This document shows positions 1 through 6,884 of a stretch of DNA of 8,467 bases, one piece after another. A model generated the notes under the pieces. It was given only the letters and a program-made list of their open reading frames with translations, searched no databases and was not told the DNA's origin. Position 1 is the first letter of the stretch. Each line of letters starts with the position of its first letter. Location of the stretch: positions 1 to 8,467 of the forward strand of contig JAJQBV010000078.1 of NCBI GenBank assembly GCA_021203115.1, given 5' to 3'. The DNA is from Clostridiales bacterium. Lineage in GTDB: Bacteria; Bacillota; Clostridia; Lachnospirales; Lachnospiraceae. A program made the position numbers and the translations under genes.

Positions 1-1179
1 GCTCTGAAGCGTCACGATCGAGACATCCTCCGTGGCTCCTCCGAGAAGCAGCCCGGACATATCCGCTGCGGACACTGTCCCGCCCCCGGTCACCGCGTTG
101 GTAAACAGGCTCTCCGAGTAAGAGAGAAAACGTCCGCGCTGTACATAAGCGCCCAGCTGGTTCTGGAGATAATCACCGTAAAAGTACGACTGCACCTCCT
201 CGGCGGAGGCAAACTCGCGGCCGTACACGGCTGCCTTGAAAATCTCGCCGAAGGTACTGTTAAAGTTGGCGGAAAGCTGCGCCGTGACGATCGCGCTCAT
301 CGCATCCGCCGTCGCGGTCATCCCGTCCTCCCCCGTCACCGGCAGAGTCAGGGCATACGCCCCATCCTCGATCCCCGACAGATTGCTGTCCGGATGAAGG
401 TCCGCGTTCGGCTCGTAGATTGTAAATGCCGTGTCGTCGGAGCTCTCCTCGTAAACGCCCGCCAGGCTGCTGTAATCCGAGGAATAGTCCGCACTCTGCA
501 TATACAGGTACATGCTGTTGTCATCCTCAACCGCCGTCTCATCGACGAGGAATCCCAGACGCACTGTGGCGGAGGACTGATCATCCCCACTCTCCAGCGT
601 CCACCCTTCCTCCGTCTCCGCGACATCACGGAGGGCAAGCACGTAGCTGCCGTCTGTCTCCCCGCCGGAGGAGACGCGGATGGTATAGCCATCCGTCGGT
701 GATACAATCCAGAAGTCCAGATAGATATAATGTCCCTCCGCGATCGTCTCGCCCTGATCCGCGCTCACATTCGCGTGCGCGAGATTTGTCTCTGCTGTAT
801 AGGAATCGATCTCACCCGTATCCTCCGAGTATACCGGGAGATACCATGTCACGCCGTCCGCCGTTGAAACCGGCGTCAGACCTACGAGATCGGTAAGCTC
901 CTCATAATATTCTGTCTGTGAAAAGTTCAGCTCACCGGAAAACGATCCGGGATAGTGGTAAGTCACGCCATTCACCGTCTCCGTCACATCCGGTGCGACC
1001 AGAATCGTATTGCCGCCGCCGATCGTGACCTGCAGCCCCTCGACGGCCGGTGAGGACGACATGCTCATCCATGCGTAGCTGCTCACCACCATCAGGGACA
1101 GGGCGAGGACAAGGCACGCGAATGTCGCCACCAATTTTGTATATCTGGAATTGCGTCTCCTCATCGATGATCTTTTCAT
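1..1179 (-). CDS. SipW-type-leader surface protein, paralogue of B (3' end outside window)
   Basis: The frame is open from the ATG at 1179 to the left edge with no stop, giving the first 393 residues. A basic N-terminus (KRSSMRRRNSRYTK) is followed by a hydrophobic segment (about 16-36) ending in SYAWMSMSSSP (34-44). This matches SYTWFSLSTRP in B and is a likely SipW-type leader. The rest is acidic and rich in Ser, Thr, Gly and Tyr, with YIYLDFWIVSP (151-161), ATVRLGFLVDE (204-214) and FTIYEPNAD (252-260), the last shared with B. I see no catalytic motif. By analogy with B, a block like IWLEGQDVDC would be expected just beyond the window edge. The start lies 12 nt after the E stop; its ribosome binding site is weak (AGAAG at 1187-1191, 7-nt spacer), and a second ATG at 1164 is possible but less well placed. 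It is probably a surface structural or matrix protein processed by the encoded peptidase (inference). Confidence 0.82.
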   Translation of the reverse strand, partial: MKRSSMRRRNSRYTKLVATFACLVLALSLMVVSSYAWMSMSSSPAVEGLQVTIGGGNTILVAPDVTETVNGVTYHYPGSFSGELNFSQTEYYEELTDLVGLTPVSTADGVTWYLPVYSEDTGEIDSYTAETNLAHANVSADQGETIAEGHYIYLDFWIVSPTDGYTIRVSSGGETDGSYVLALRDVAETEEGWTLESGDDQSSATVRLGFLVDETAVEDDNSMYLYMQSADYSSDYSSLAGVYEESSDDTAFTIYEPNADLHPDSNLSGIEDGAYALTLPVTGEDGMTATADAMSAIVTAQLSANFNSTFGEIFKAAVYGREFASAEEVQSYFYGDYLQNQLGAYVQRGRFLSYSESLFTNAVTGGGTVSAADMSGLLLGGATEDVSIVTLQS

Positions 1180-1191
1180 GCTCACACTTCT

Positions 1192-3018
1192 CTATTTCAC
1201 GCCGCCCGCGGCAAGCGCTTTCCGGCGCTTTTCTCTGGCCTGCTCCCTCTCGGCCGCACGCCGGGCGAGCTCCTCCTGCTGCTTTGTGCGCAAACGCTGC
1301 TGGTAGGGAATCTGCTCCTTAAACCGCAGCAGCTCCGCGCGAATCTCGCGTGTCTGCGTCCGGTCCGCACGGCGGCGCTCCTCCGCCTCGCGGAACTCCC
1401 GCGCCAGCTTCTCCTCAAGCGCTTCCTTCTCCCTGGCCTCCTGAATCAGACGCTCCTGCTCGCGGCGGGTCTCCTCCTCCAGAAGGGCCATCTCCTTCTC
1501 AAACTCCTCTTTCCTGCGCTCCTGCTCCTTCTCCTGCCTGCGACTCTCACGCGCAAGCTTCTTTTCCTCCGCCCTGCGGCGCTCCTCCTCCTCGGTCATG
1601 AGCGCGGCGTCCGCAAAATCGAGCAGCTCCACCCGCTTCTCCTGCATGGCGCGGGCACGCTCATCCATCCGTCCGGCAAGGCTTCTGTTAAAGTATGTAA
1701 TCTCCTCGCGGTACAGTTTCTCCCGGCGGCGCTCCTCGGAAAGCCGTTCCCGCTCCGCCTGCCGCTCGCGCTCCTCGCGCTCTTCCTGCTCCAGACGCAA
1801 CCGCTCTTCCTCCGCCTCGCGGATCCTGCGCTGCCGTTCCTCCTCGGCCTCCTCGGCGAGTCTGCGTTCCACTTCCTCCTGACGGCGGCGTTCCTCGGCC
1901 TCCTCCACCAGACGAAGCCGTTCCGCTTCCTCCTCCTGCATCAGCTGTTCTTTCGTCAGCTCCTCGATGAAGACCTTGCGAATCTCCACATCGGGGAGGT
2001 CATAATCCTCCGTCAGCTCCTCGATGATCTCATGGATAAACTTCGGCTTCAGGACACGGCGTTTTTCTTTCTTCGCCACCGGTACGCGGCGATCCTTCTC
2101 ATTCTCCAGAGAACCCTTCAGGATGAGATAGTTAAACAATATATTGTGAAAAATATCGCGCTGGAACTCCTCACTCACCTGCGGATTCTGCTCCACCACC
2201 TTGATGCTGTAGCCGATCTCATCATAGGACTGGAGGAACTCGTACAGCTTTGCCATCTGGCGGTAATCCGGATTTCCCTTCATGATATTCGTCCGGATCA
2301 GATGCCCGTGTATCCGTCTGTAATCAGACATCTGCTGTGCGTACTGCGTATTCATATAGCCGCCCAGCAGCCGGTACAAGCGCGAGATGCGGGAAAAAAT
2401 ATCCTGATGCTTCTCATCCGTGTCGAGCGCACTCTCCACATCATTGATGCGGAAAAAATAATCCATCTCCACCTGCTCCGCCGAGGTCGTCATGGCGGAA
2501 TTTACCCGCAGCTTCGCACCCTGCTCATCGTGCATCGCGTCAAAAAGGGCGTCATGGCGGATTTTCACAAAATGGTAGGCATGCTCCATAACCGTATAAA
2601 TCACCCGGTTCTCATACATTTCCTGCGATTCCTCCCGCAGGCTCTGCCGCACGCGGGAGGGCCGGACATCGCCGGTCTGCTCATCATACGCCTCCACCAG
2701 ATTCGCGTGCTGTGCTACATGGCGGACCACATCCGGACCGAACTTTTTCGCACTTGCGACATTGACGATCAGTTCCTCCTCCTTAATCACGTTTCTGGGA
2801 TTGGAGATAATGCGCTCCATCGGTGCAAGACTGTCCTCAATCATGTCAACCCAGGTGGGATCAACCGTCTTCTCCATGCGCCGGTTGGAAAACTGGATCA
2901 CATTCTTCGCCCGCGACAGAGAGTCCATGAAATACTGATAGAACTCGTCGTCGCCCAGTGTCCGCAGAATGCTTTTTGTAAATTTCTCATAGATCGGATC
3001 GATCAGGTTCTCTGCCAT
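1192..3018 (-). CDS. McrC/DUF2357-like protein with long C-terminal coiled coil, no nuclease domain
   Basis: This is a 608-residue, probably cytoplasmic protein. The N-terminal half (about 1-340) looks like the non-nuclease part of McrC-type partners (DUF2357-like). It has VVRHVAQHANLV (97-108), a PSRV segment, the MYENRVIYTVMEHA block (134-147), and later HLIRTNIMKGNPDYRQ (239-254) followed by a hydrophobic helix. This assignment rests on remembered family patterns and is moderate. The C-terminal half (about 352-605) is a near-continuous run of Glu, Arg, Lys, Gln and Leu in heptad style, a long coiled coil, briefly broken around TYFNRSL (441-447) and LLDFADAALM (465-474). No PD-(D/E)xK nuclease or membrane segment is seen, unlike true McrC. 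It is coupled to the AAA+ gene, so it is probably its activator or adaptor (inference). The coiled coil could reach the coiled-coil regions of the AAA+ protein or the signal peptidase tail. It may also be compared with coiled-coil-bearing McrBC relatives. Confidence 0.75.
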   Translation of the reverse strand: MAENLIDPIYEKFTKSILRTLGDDEFYQYFMDSLSRAKNVIQFSNRRMEKTVDPTWVDMIEDSLAPMERIISNPRNVIKEEELIVNVASAKKFGPDVVRHVAQHANLVEAYDEQTGDVRPSRVRQSLREESQEMYENRVIYTVMEHAYHFVKIRHDALFDAMHDEQGAKLRVNSAMTTSAEQVEMDYFFRINDVESALDTDEKHQDIFSRISRLYRLLGGYMNTQYAQQMSDYRRIHGHLIRTNIMKGNPDYRQMAKLYEFLQSYDEIGYSIKVVEQNPQVSEEFQRDIFHNILFNYLILKGSLENEKDRRVPVAKKEKRRVLKPKFIHEIIEELTEDYDLPDVEIRKVFIEELTKEQLMQEEEAERLRLVEEAEERRRQEEVERRLAEEAEEERQRRIREAEEERLRLEQEEREERERQAERERLSEERRREKLYREEITYFNRSLAGRMDERARAMQEKRVELLDFADAALMTEEEERRRAEEKKLARESRRQEKEQERRKEEFEKEMALLEEETRREQERLIQEAREKEALEEKLAREFREAEERRRADRTQTREIRAELLRFKEQIPYQQRLRTKQQEELARRAAEREQAREKRRKALAAGGVK

Positions 3019-3020
3019 CA
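3018..3020 (-). promoter_or_regulatory. TGATG stop/start overlap coupling D and E
   Basis: The TGA stop of the AAA+ gene shares its A with the ATG of the next gene. An AAGGA site at 3026-3030, inside the end of the AAA+ gene, lies 7 nt upstream of that ATG. The arrangement suggests translational coupling and near-equal amounts of the two proteins. Confidence 0.8.
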
Positions 3021-4604
3021 GTTTATCCTTCTCAGATATTCCATATAGTCCTTACAATACTTCATCTCGCCCTTTCCGAAGATCCGGTCCAGATAGGTCT
3101 CAAACTTGACAAGGTCGTCCTTCATAAAGCCCAAATTCAACGACTCGAACTTGCGGAGTACCTTTTTCGCCACAATAAAGTCCACCGCCGCCGTCTCGGT
3201 TCCGCCGCAGGCGACGTAGCAGGGGACGAACTCACGGATCTGCTTGATCACGCGGTTTCCGAACGCCAGCTTAAACTCCCGGATCAGGTATGCGTTTAAG
3301 TCGTCCATCTTCTGCTCCATCTCCTCCGTCACCGGATACGATGCCTTCGCCTCGTCGAAGAGGGCGTTTAAGTGATCGGTGGAAACGCGGATCGTCGGTG
3401 TCTGTCCGGCCTCAAACGGATCTGCACGGCTGTCCAGATCGATTGGGATCGCACGGTCATAGACCTTGTCCGCCACCGCAAAGGTGGAATCATCGTTGTT
3501 GATCGTTCCGACAAACCAGATATTGTTCGGAATCGGGATCACGCCGTCATTGATCAGGCAGGGATCGTTGTCCCATGTCGCCGTGACGATGTCGATCTTC
3601 CACTCCTCCTGTCGCGGCATTTCCAATATGGAGAGCATCTCCGCGAAGTAGTACTCCACACGGGCGATGTTCATCTCGTCCATAATCACCATATGCGGGT
3701 CGCGATAATAATTCGCCTCATACACGGCGCGCAGGAAGTCGGTCTCATTATATTTTTTGGTAAACTCGTTGAAGTATCCGTAGAGCTCCGTCCGCTCACG
3801 CCATGCAGGCTGTACCGAGACAACCGTCGCGTCACTGTTCACAAAACGGCCGAACGCATAAGGGAGACTCGTTTTACCGGTACCGGAAATATCCTGAAGG
3901 ATGATGATTCGCGCTGTTCCCAGAGAAGCCACAAAGTTTCGGATCAGATCAAGTTCATAATACAGATAAAGTTCGGAAGCGGCGAACATGCGAAGCTGCT
4001 CGCAGAATCCGGCGAGCGTCACCGTGTCGTCGTAGATCGGCGGCGTGTAGGAGGTCTTGTAGAAATTGTCCACCGTGGTCAGCCGGAAGAAACGGCTGTC
4101 CTCCGGATTCACGCAGGGAGACTCGATGGTATTGCGGTTTCCCTCCGGGGGAAGGCCCTCCCCGTCCTCATCGACCGCCGCACCACTCTCTCTGGCCAGC
4201 TGTTCCCTGATCTTATCCGGGCTTCCGCCCAGCTCCTCCAGACGCATGTTCAGCAGCCGGTCCTTCTCGTAGTTCGCACGGAGGACATCGCGCTGGAGCT
4301 CCTGCACCCGCTTCGCCATCATATTGTATTCCTTCGCCTGCACCCGGAACTTCAGACGGGGCTTGATGAATCTCACAAAAATAATAATAATCAGAATCAG
4401 GATCACGACCAGCGAAATATTCGCGATCAGCAGCATAATCCAATCCAGCGTATTGAAGGAGTCATCATACGCCTCGATGATCTCCATGCGCATCGGGAAA
4501 TTCAAAAGGTAATTCAGGAAATTGAAAAAGGCTACAAAAATGTCGGCGAAGGCGCGCAGCACACGGCCGAAATCCTGAAAAAAATATGTTAAAAAACCGT
4601 CCAT
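3018..4604 (-). CDS. Membrane-anchored McrB-like AAA+ NTPase
   Basis: A 528-residue predicted motor protein. Two hydrophobic segments (about 14-36 and 55-80) are joined by an acidic loop and followed by KPRLKFRVQAK, so the AAA+ domain should be cytoplasmic. A short probable coiled coil (about 85-125) and an acidic linker lead to the NTPase domain. The P-loop is DISGTGKTS (238-246); the first Gly of the Walker A consensus is replaced by Asp. WRERTELYGYFNE (268-280) fits the MoxR/McrB group. Walker B is MVIMDEMN (305-312). Sensor 1 is GTINNDDS (366-373), which lines up with the MNTAD signature of McrB, a GTP-using enzyme, so GTP use is possible. DKVYDRA (379-385) may supply the arginine finger. 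The gene overlaps E by one base (TGATG), as expected for a coupled McrB/McrC-like pair. The TM anchor and the signal peptidase next door argue against ordinary restriction. Alternatives are a MoxR-like chaperone of surface proteins or a divergent defence NTPase. Confidence 0.85.
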   Translation of the reverse strand: MDGFLTYFFQDFGRVLRAFADIFVAFFNFLNYLLNFPMRMEIIEAYDDSFNTLDWIMLLIANISLVVILILIIIIFVRFIKPRLKFRVQAKEYNMMAKRVQELQRDVLRANYEKDRLLNMRLEELGGSPDKIREQLARESGAAVDEDGEGLPPEGNRNTIESPCVNPEDSRFFRLTTVDNFYKTSYTPPIYDDTVTLAGFCEQLRMFAASELYLYYELDLIRNFVASLGTARIIILQDISGTGKTSLPYAFGRFVNSDATVVSVQPAWRERTELYGYFNEFTKKYNETDFLRAVYEANYYRDPHMVIMDEMNIARVEYYFAEMLSILEMPRQEEWKIDIVTATWDNDPCLINDGVIPIPNNIWFVGTINNDDSTFAVADKVYDRAIPIDLDSRADPFEAGQTPTIRVSTDHLNALFDEAKASYPVTEEMEQKMDDLNAYLIREFKLAFGNRVIKQIREFVPCYVACGGTETAAVDFIVAKKVLRKFESLNLGFMKDDLVKFETYLDRIFGKGEMKYCKDYMEYLRRIN

Positions 4605-4615
4605 GGGCTGTGGCG

Positions 4616-4623
4616 CCTCCTTT
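4616..4623 (-). promoter_or_regulatory. Ribosome binding site of the AAA+ gene, with long spacer
   Basis: AAAGGAGG on the minus strand is a near-perfect site in the 33-nt gap after the signal peptidase stop. It ends 11 nt before the ATG at 4604, longer than usual. No alternative in-frame start exists between it and that ATG, so 4604 is kept as the start. Confidence 0.7.
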
Positions 4624-4637
4624 CAGAATGAAAATAT

Positions 4638-5645
4638 TTATGATTCTTCGGTCTCCGCCGCCGGTTCAGGCTTTTCCGCTTCCGCCACAGCCTCGGACTC
4701 GGTTTCCGGCTCAGCCTCCGCCACAGCCTCAGGCTCTGCAGCCGCGACAGCCTCTGTCTCCGGTTTTGTCTCCGGCTCAGCCTCGGCTTTCCCGTCTGCC
4801 GCGATGACCTTGGCCTGCTCCGCCAGCATCTCGCGGAGGATCTTCTCGCGCACCTCCGCCTCGATGGCTGCGCGCTGTTTCTGCTGCTCCTCCTCGATCG
4901 TGCGCTTGCGCTGTTCGAGGACTTCCTCTGTGTTGCCGCGCTCCTGCTCATATTTCAGCCGGTTCTTCACATTCTGGTACTCGAAGAGCACGCGGAAGAA
5001 CTGGATCAGCTGATACACGAAAAATGCCGCCACCGGGATCACAATGACAATCAGAAATCCCGTGCTCGTCTGCAGATAATCGAAGACCTTGCCAACGCCG
5101 CCGATTCTGGAGACATATTGTCCCACGACCTCCGATTCGTGAACCGTCAGGGAGTCCACATCCGAGTTGTTATCACCCTTTGTCTCGAAGATCAGATATC
5201 CGCCGCCGTCGTAAATCTGATTGATTCTATGGGTATTCAGCACCCGCTCGCCGTCAATCACGGTCCAGTAGGTGATAATGTCCCCGACTTCAAGCGAGGA
5301 TGTGTCCTTAATCGTATGTCCGACGATCAGATCACCGGATTTGAGCGTCGGGTACATGGAATCCGTCTGGATGGAGAAGAATTCCACACCAAAGAGATTC
5401 GGGACTCCGTTTCCGGATGATGACACAAAGGATACATACGTGCAGAACACCGCCAGAGCGATCGCCACAACCATGATGACATTCAGAATCATGCTGATGG
5501 CACGCCTCGCCGGACTCTTCTTTTTCACCGGCTCCTCATCGTCCTCCGCCTCCAGTTCGTCCACAACCGCCGCGATCGCCGCGCTGTCCGGCATCCCGGC
5601 ACTCTCCGGCGCATATCTCTGTTGTTTCTTATTGCGCTGTTTCAT
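4638..5645 (-). CDS. SipW/ER-type signal peptidase I (family S26B) with long acidic tail
   Basis: This 335-residue membrane endopeptidase is expected to cut leader peptides from exported proteins on the outer face of the membrane. The nucleophile motif TDSMYPT gives Ser96. The base position holds His139 in LNTHRI instead of the Lys of ordinary bacterial signal peptidases, which places it in the SipW/archaeal/ER branch. GDNNSDVD (157-164) is the conserved acidic block. Membrane segments lie at about 47-72 and 196-218, so the catalytic domain (about 80-190) should be outside and both tails inside. B. subtilis SipW is about 190 residues; this protein has an extra acidic N-terminus (about 1-45) and a C-terminal extension of about 115 residues. 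That extension is a probable coiled coil (about 222-285, rich in E, K, R and Q) followed by a low-complexity E/A/P/T tail (about 286-335). The ATG at 5645 has an AAGGGAG site with an 8-nt spacer. Its likely substrates are the neighbours B, F and perhaps A (inference). Confidence 0.93.
   Translation of the reverse strand: MKQRNKKQQRYAPESAGMPDSAAIAAVVDELEAEDDEEPVKKKSPARRAISMILNVIMVVAIALAVFCTYVSFVSSSGNGVPNLFGVEFFSIQTDSMYPTLKSGDLIVGHTIKDTSSLEVGDIITYWTVIDGERVLNTHRINQIYDGGGYLIFETKGDNNSDVDSLTVHESEVVGQYVSRIGGVGKVFDYLQTSTGFLIVIVIPVAAFFVYQLIQFFRVLFEYQNVKNRLKYEQERGNTEEVLEQRKRTIEEEQQKQRAAIEAEVREKILREMLAEQAKVIAADGKAEAEPETKPETEAVAAAEPEAVAEAEPETESEAVAEAEKPEPAAETEES
4674..4794. repeat. Degenerate tandem repeat encoding the E/A/P-rich tail of the signal peptidase
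   Basis: The 14-base unit TCCGCCACAGCCTC occurs at 4681-4694 and again at 4717-4730, a 36-base offset. A variant, GCCGCGACAGCCTC, lies at 4741-4754, and CCGGCTCAGCCTC-type units lie between and after them. The repeat is in frame with the gene and encodes alternating Glu-Ala/Pro/Thr. Such tracts can gain or lose units by slippage, so tail length may vary between strains. Confidence 0.6.
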
Positions 5646-5653
5646 AAGCTTTA

Positions 5654-5660
5654 CTCCCTT
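5654..5660 (-). promoter_or_regulatory. Ribosome binding site of the signal peptidase gene
   Basis: AAGGGAG on the minus strand lies 8 nt upstream of the ATG at 5645. It follows an A/T-rich run and supports this start codon. Confidence 0.7.
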
Positions 5661-5706
5661 TTTTATATTTTTTATCTATCGCAAAACCATATGTTTACGC
5701 TTTGAC

Positions 5707-5725
5707 CTGTGCATTCCCTGCACAG
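5707..5725. repeat. Perfect 7-bp inverted repeat with 5-nt spacer in the B-C gap
   Basis: CTGTGCA, a 5-base loop, then TGCACAG. It could fold as a short RNA hairpin or be a dyad operator for a DNA-binding protein. No T-run follows on the transcribed strand, so a terminator is unlikely. It sits about 60 nt upstream of the start of the peptidase gene. Confidence 0.55.
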
Positions 5726-5788
5726 TCCGCTGCGATATTTTCTTTATTAAAATTTCTTATTCAACCCACTTTTGGTTCCGGCCGCCGT

Positions 5789-6790
5789 CTACTCGATCGG
5801 CACAAGGCCGGTGCGTCCCTCATAGTCGGTGCTGAACTGGAGGTTCGCAAACAGACGGGCCGCCTGCCCGATTTCGTTCGTGCAGTCCACATCCTGTCCC
5901 TCCAGCCAGATGTAGATATCGATCCGCATGATCTCGTCCACATCCAGATCAAAGAGCCAGGTCTCTCCCGTAAATTCGCCCATGTCGTAGACGACCGCTG
6001 TCCGCTGTACGGGGTTTGCCTCGCTCCAGCTTGAAACGGTCTGTGTAAACAGCCGGTTTTCCTCCACCAGTGTCGATGTCCCGTCGATCGACGCAGTATC
6101 CACATAGCCGGTAGTGCCGTCCGCATGCCCGTCGCAGTTGGGCTCATAGATATAAAATGTACTTTCTTCACCCGTCTCGGCACCGGTCTCGTCCACCGAA
6201 GTGATACGAAGACCGATCCGGACGGCGTACTGAGCGCCGCTTCCGGCGTCGTCATGCAGAAGCTTCTCGCTGTTCCAGTCGGCTGTTCCGACCAGATACG
6301 TGCCCGCACCGCTTCCGCCTTCATTCGCCACAGCCGCGGGCGAGAGCGAGACACTGGCTGCGGTATCCGTTCGGGCATAAATCGTGCCCACTGTGTAATA
6401 TCCGTCTGCGTCGTCGACATTCGCGTTCACGGCGTCAGACAATTCCATATAACCCGCGATCCGGCCGTCAATGCCGTACCGCACGGCGTAGAAGCACCCG
6501 TCGTCATCCGACCAGGTGCAGGGCTTTAAGGGGGATGTCTCCGTGACCAGGTCAAGGAAATCCACCTGCTGCCCCCACTCCTCGCTGTCCGCGGAAGTGG
6601 CAATCTCCAGCCCGCTGGGGCTGTTGATGTAAATGTCAAGGTCACTGACCCTGGGTCTTGTGCTCAGGGAAAACCACGTGTAAGAAGCCGCCACCAACAG
6701 AATTGCAAGAACAATTACCAGCATGACCTTATAAAAAACTTTGCCGGATCTCTGCTTTGTCCCCCGATCCCCGCTCTCCTGCTGCAACAT
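5789..6790 (-). CDS. SipW-type-leader surface protein, membrane-tethered or secreted, related to F
   Basis: This is a 333-residue protein of unknown function, probably exported. Residues 1-18 are polar with Lys/Arg, residues 19-37 form one hydrophobic segment, and the segment ends in SYTWFSLSTRP (36-46). That resembles TasA/camelysin-type leaders cut by SipW peptidases, where a Trp or aromatic residue follows the hydrophobic stretch. The rest is acidic and rich in Gly, Thr and Asp, typical of an extracellular beta fold. Landmarks are VRIGLRI (190-196), FYIYEPNCD (212-220), WLEGQDVDC (295-303) and ANLQFS (315-320); four Cys lie at 91, 99, 219 and 303. SYxWxSxS, VRxG and IYEPN recur in F, and the C-terminal block resembles the end of A, so the three look like divergent members of one family. 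The start ATG has a strong AAGGAGG site with a short 4-nt spacer. The SipW-like peptidase encoded next is its likely processing enzyme (inference). No catalytic motif is seen. Confidence 0.85.
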   Translation of the reverse strand: MLQQESGDRGTKQRSGKVFYKVMLVIVLAILLVAASYTWFSLSTRPRVSDLDIYINSPSGLEIATSADSEEWGQQVDFLDLVTETSPLKPCTWSDDDGCFYAVRYGIDGRIAGYMELSDAVNANVDDADGYYTVGTIYARTDTAASVSLSPAAVANEGGSGAGTYLVGTADWNSEKLLHDDAGSGAQYAVRIGLRITSVDETGAETGEESTFYIYEPNCDGHADGTTGYVDTASIDGTSTLVEENRLFTQTVSSWSEANPVQRTAVVYDMGEFTGETWLFDLDVDEIMRIDIYIWLEGQDVDCTNEIGQAARLFANLQFSTDYEGRTGLVPIE

Positions 6791-6794
6791 GTAA

Positions 6795-6801
6795 CCTCCT
6801 T
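6795..6801 (-). promoter_or_regulatory. Ribosome binding site of gene B
   Basis: AAGGAGG on the minus strand, matching the anti-Shine-Dalgarno consensus, ends 4 nt before the ATG at 6790. The spacer is shorter than usual. No other in-frame ATG lies close by, so this supports 6790 as the start. An adjacent TTG codon would give a 7-nt spacer and cannot be excluded. Confidence 0.75.
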
Positions 6802-6807
6802 ACCAAT

Positions 6808-6843
6808 ACGCGCGGGCAGACGTGAAAGGCGTCTGCCGCGCGT
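6808..6843 (-). other. Strong GC-rich hairpin just upstream of the B ribosome binding site
   Basis: Arms at 6808-6822 and 6830-6843 form a 14-bp stem with one bulged base and a 7-nt loop. The hairpin lies in the 94-nt gap between gene A (stop at 6885-6887) and gene B (start 6790). On the transcribed strand the bases after it are ATTGG, not a U-run, so it is not a classical intrinsic terminator. Its foot is only 7 nt from the ribosome binding site of B at 6795-6800. It could be a leaky terminator or a 3' stabiliser of the A message that reduces expression of the downstream genes. The structure is seen; its role is inferred. Confidence 0.6.
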
Positions 6844-6884
6844 TTGAAACAGTCATCCTGAAGCATTGTCTGTCATCCGATGCA

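Larger units (their letters stand above)
5646..5788 (-). other. AT-rich 143-nt intergenic region before the signal peptidase gene
   Basis: This is the longest non-coding gap in the window and is clearly more AT-rich than its flanks, especially nearest to gene C. It holds a perfect inverted repeat (5707-5725, listed separately) and the ribosome binding site of C. A weak promoter-like TTGAAT followed 17-18 nt later by an AT-rich AAAATAT lies in the gene-B-proximal part, but it is too poor to call. A regulatory leader or internal promoter for genes C to F is plausible, not shown. Confidence 0.4.

Noticed and set aside
2032..3048. 338-codon open frame on the plus strand, antisense to the coiled-coil gene
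   Set aside because: Shadow of the N-terminal half of that gene; no family motif recognised and opposite to the whole operon.
3372..4592. 406-codon open frame on the plus strand, antisense to the AAA+ gene
   Set aside because: It mirrors a well-supported coding gene with clear AAA+ motifs. Its translation is rich in His, Arg and Ile with no recognisable domain, as expected for an antisense shadow.
3018..4604. Calling D and E a classical McrBC restriction system
   Set aside because: No nuclease domain or DNA-binding module is seen, the AAA+ protein has membrane helices, and the neighbours are export genes. McrB/McrC-like is kept only as an ancestry statement.
5761..6420. 219-codon minus-strand frame overlapping B
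   Set aside because: It is an out-of-frame Arg/Ser/Trp-rich reading of B, which has a strong ribosome binding site, a leader and conserved motifs.
6808..6843. Intrinsic terminator between A and B
   Set aside because: The stem is strong, but no U-run follows on the transcribed strand, so it is reported only as a hairpin.
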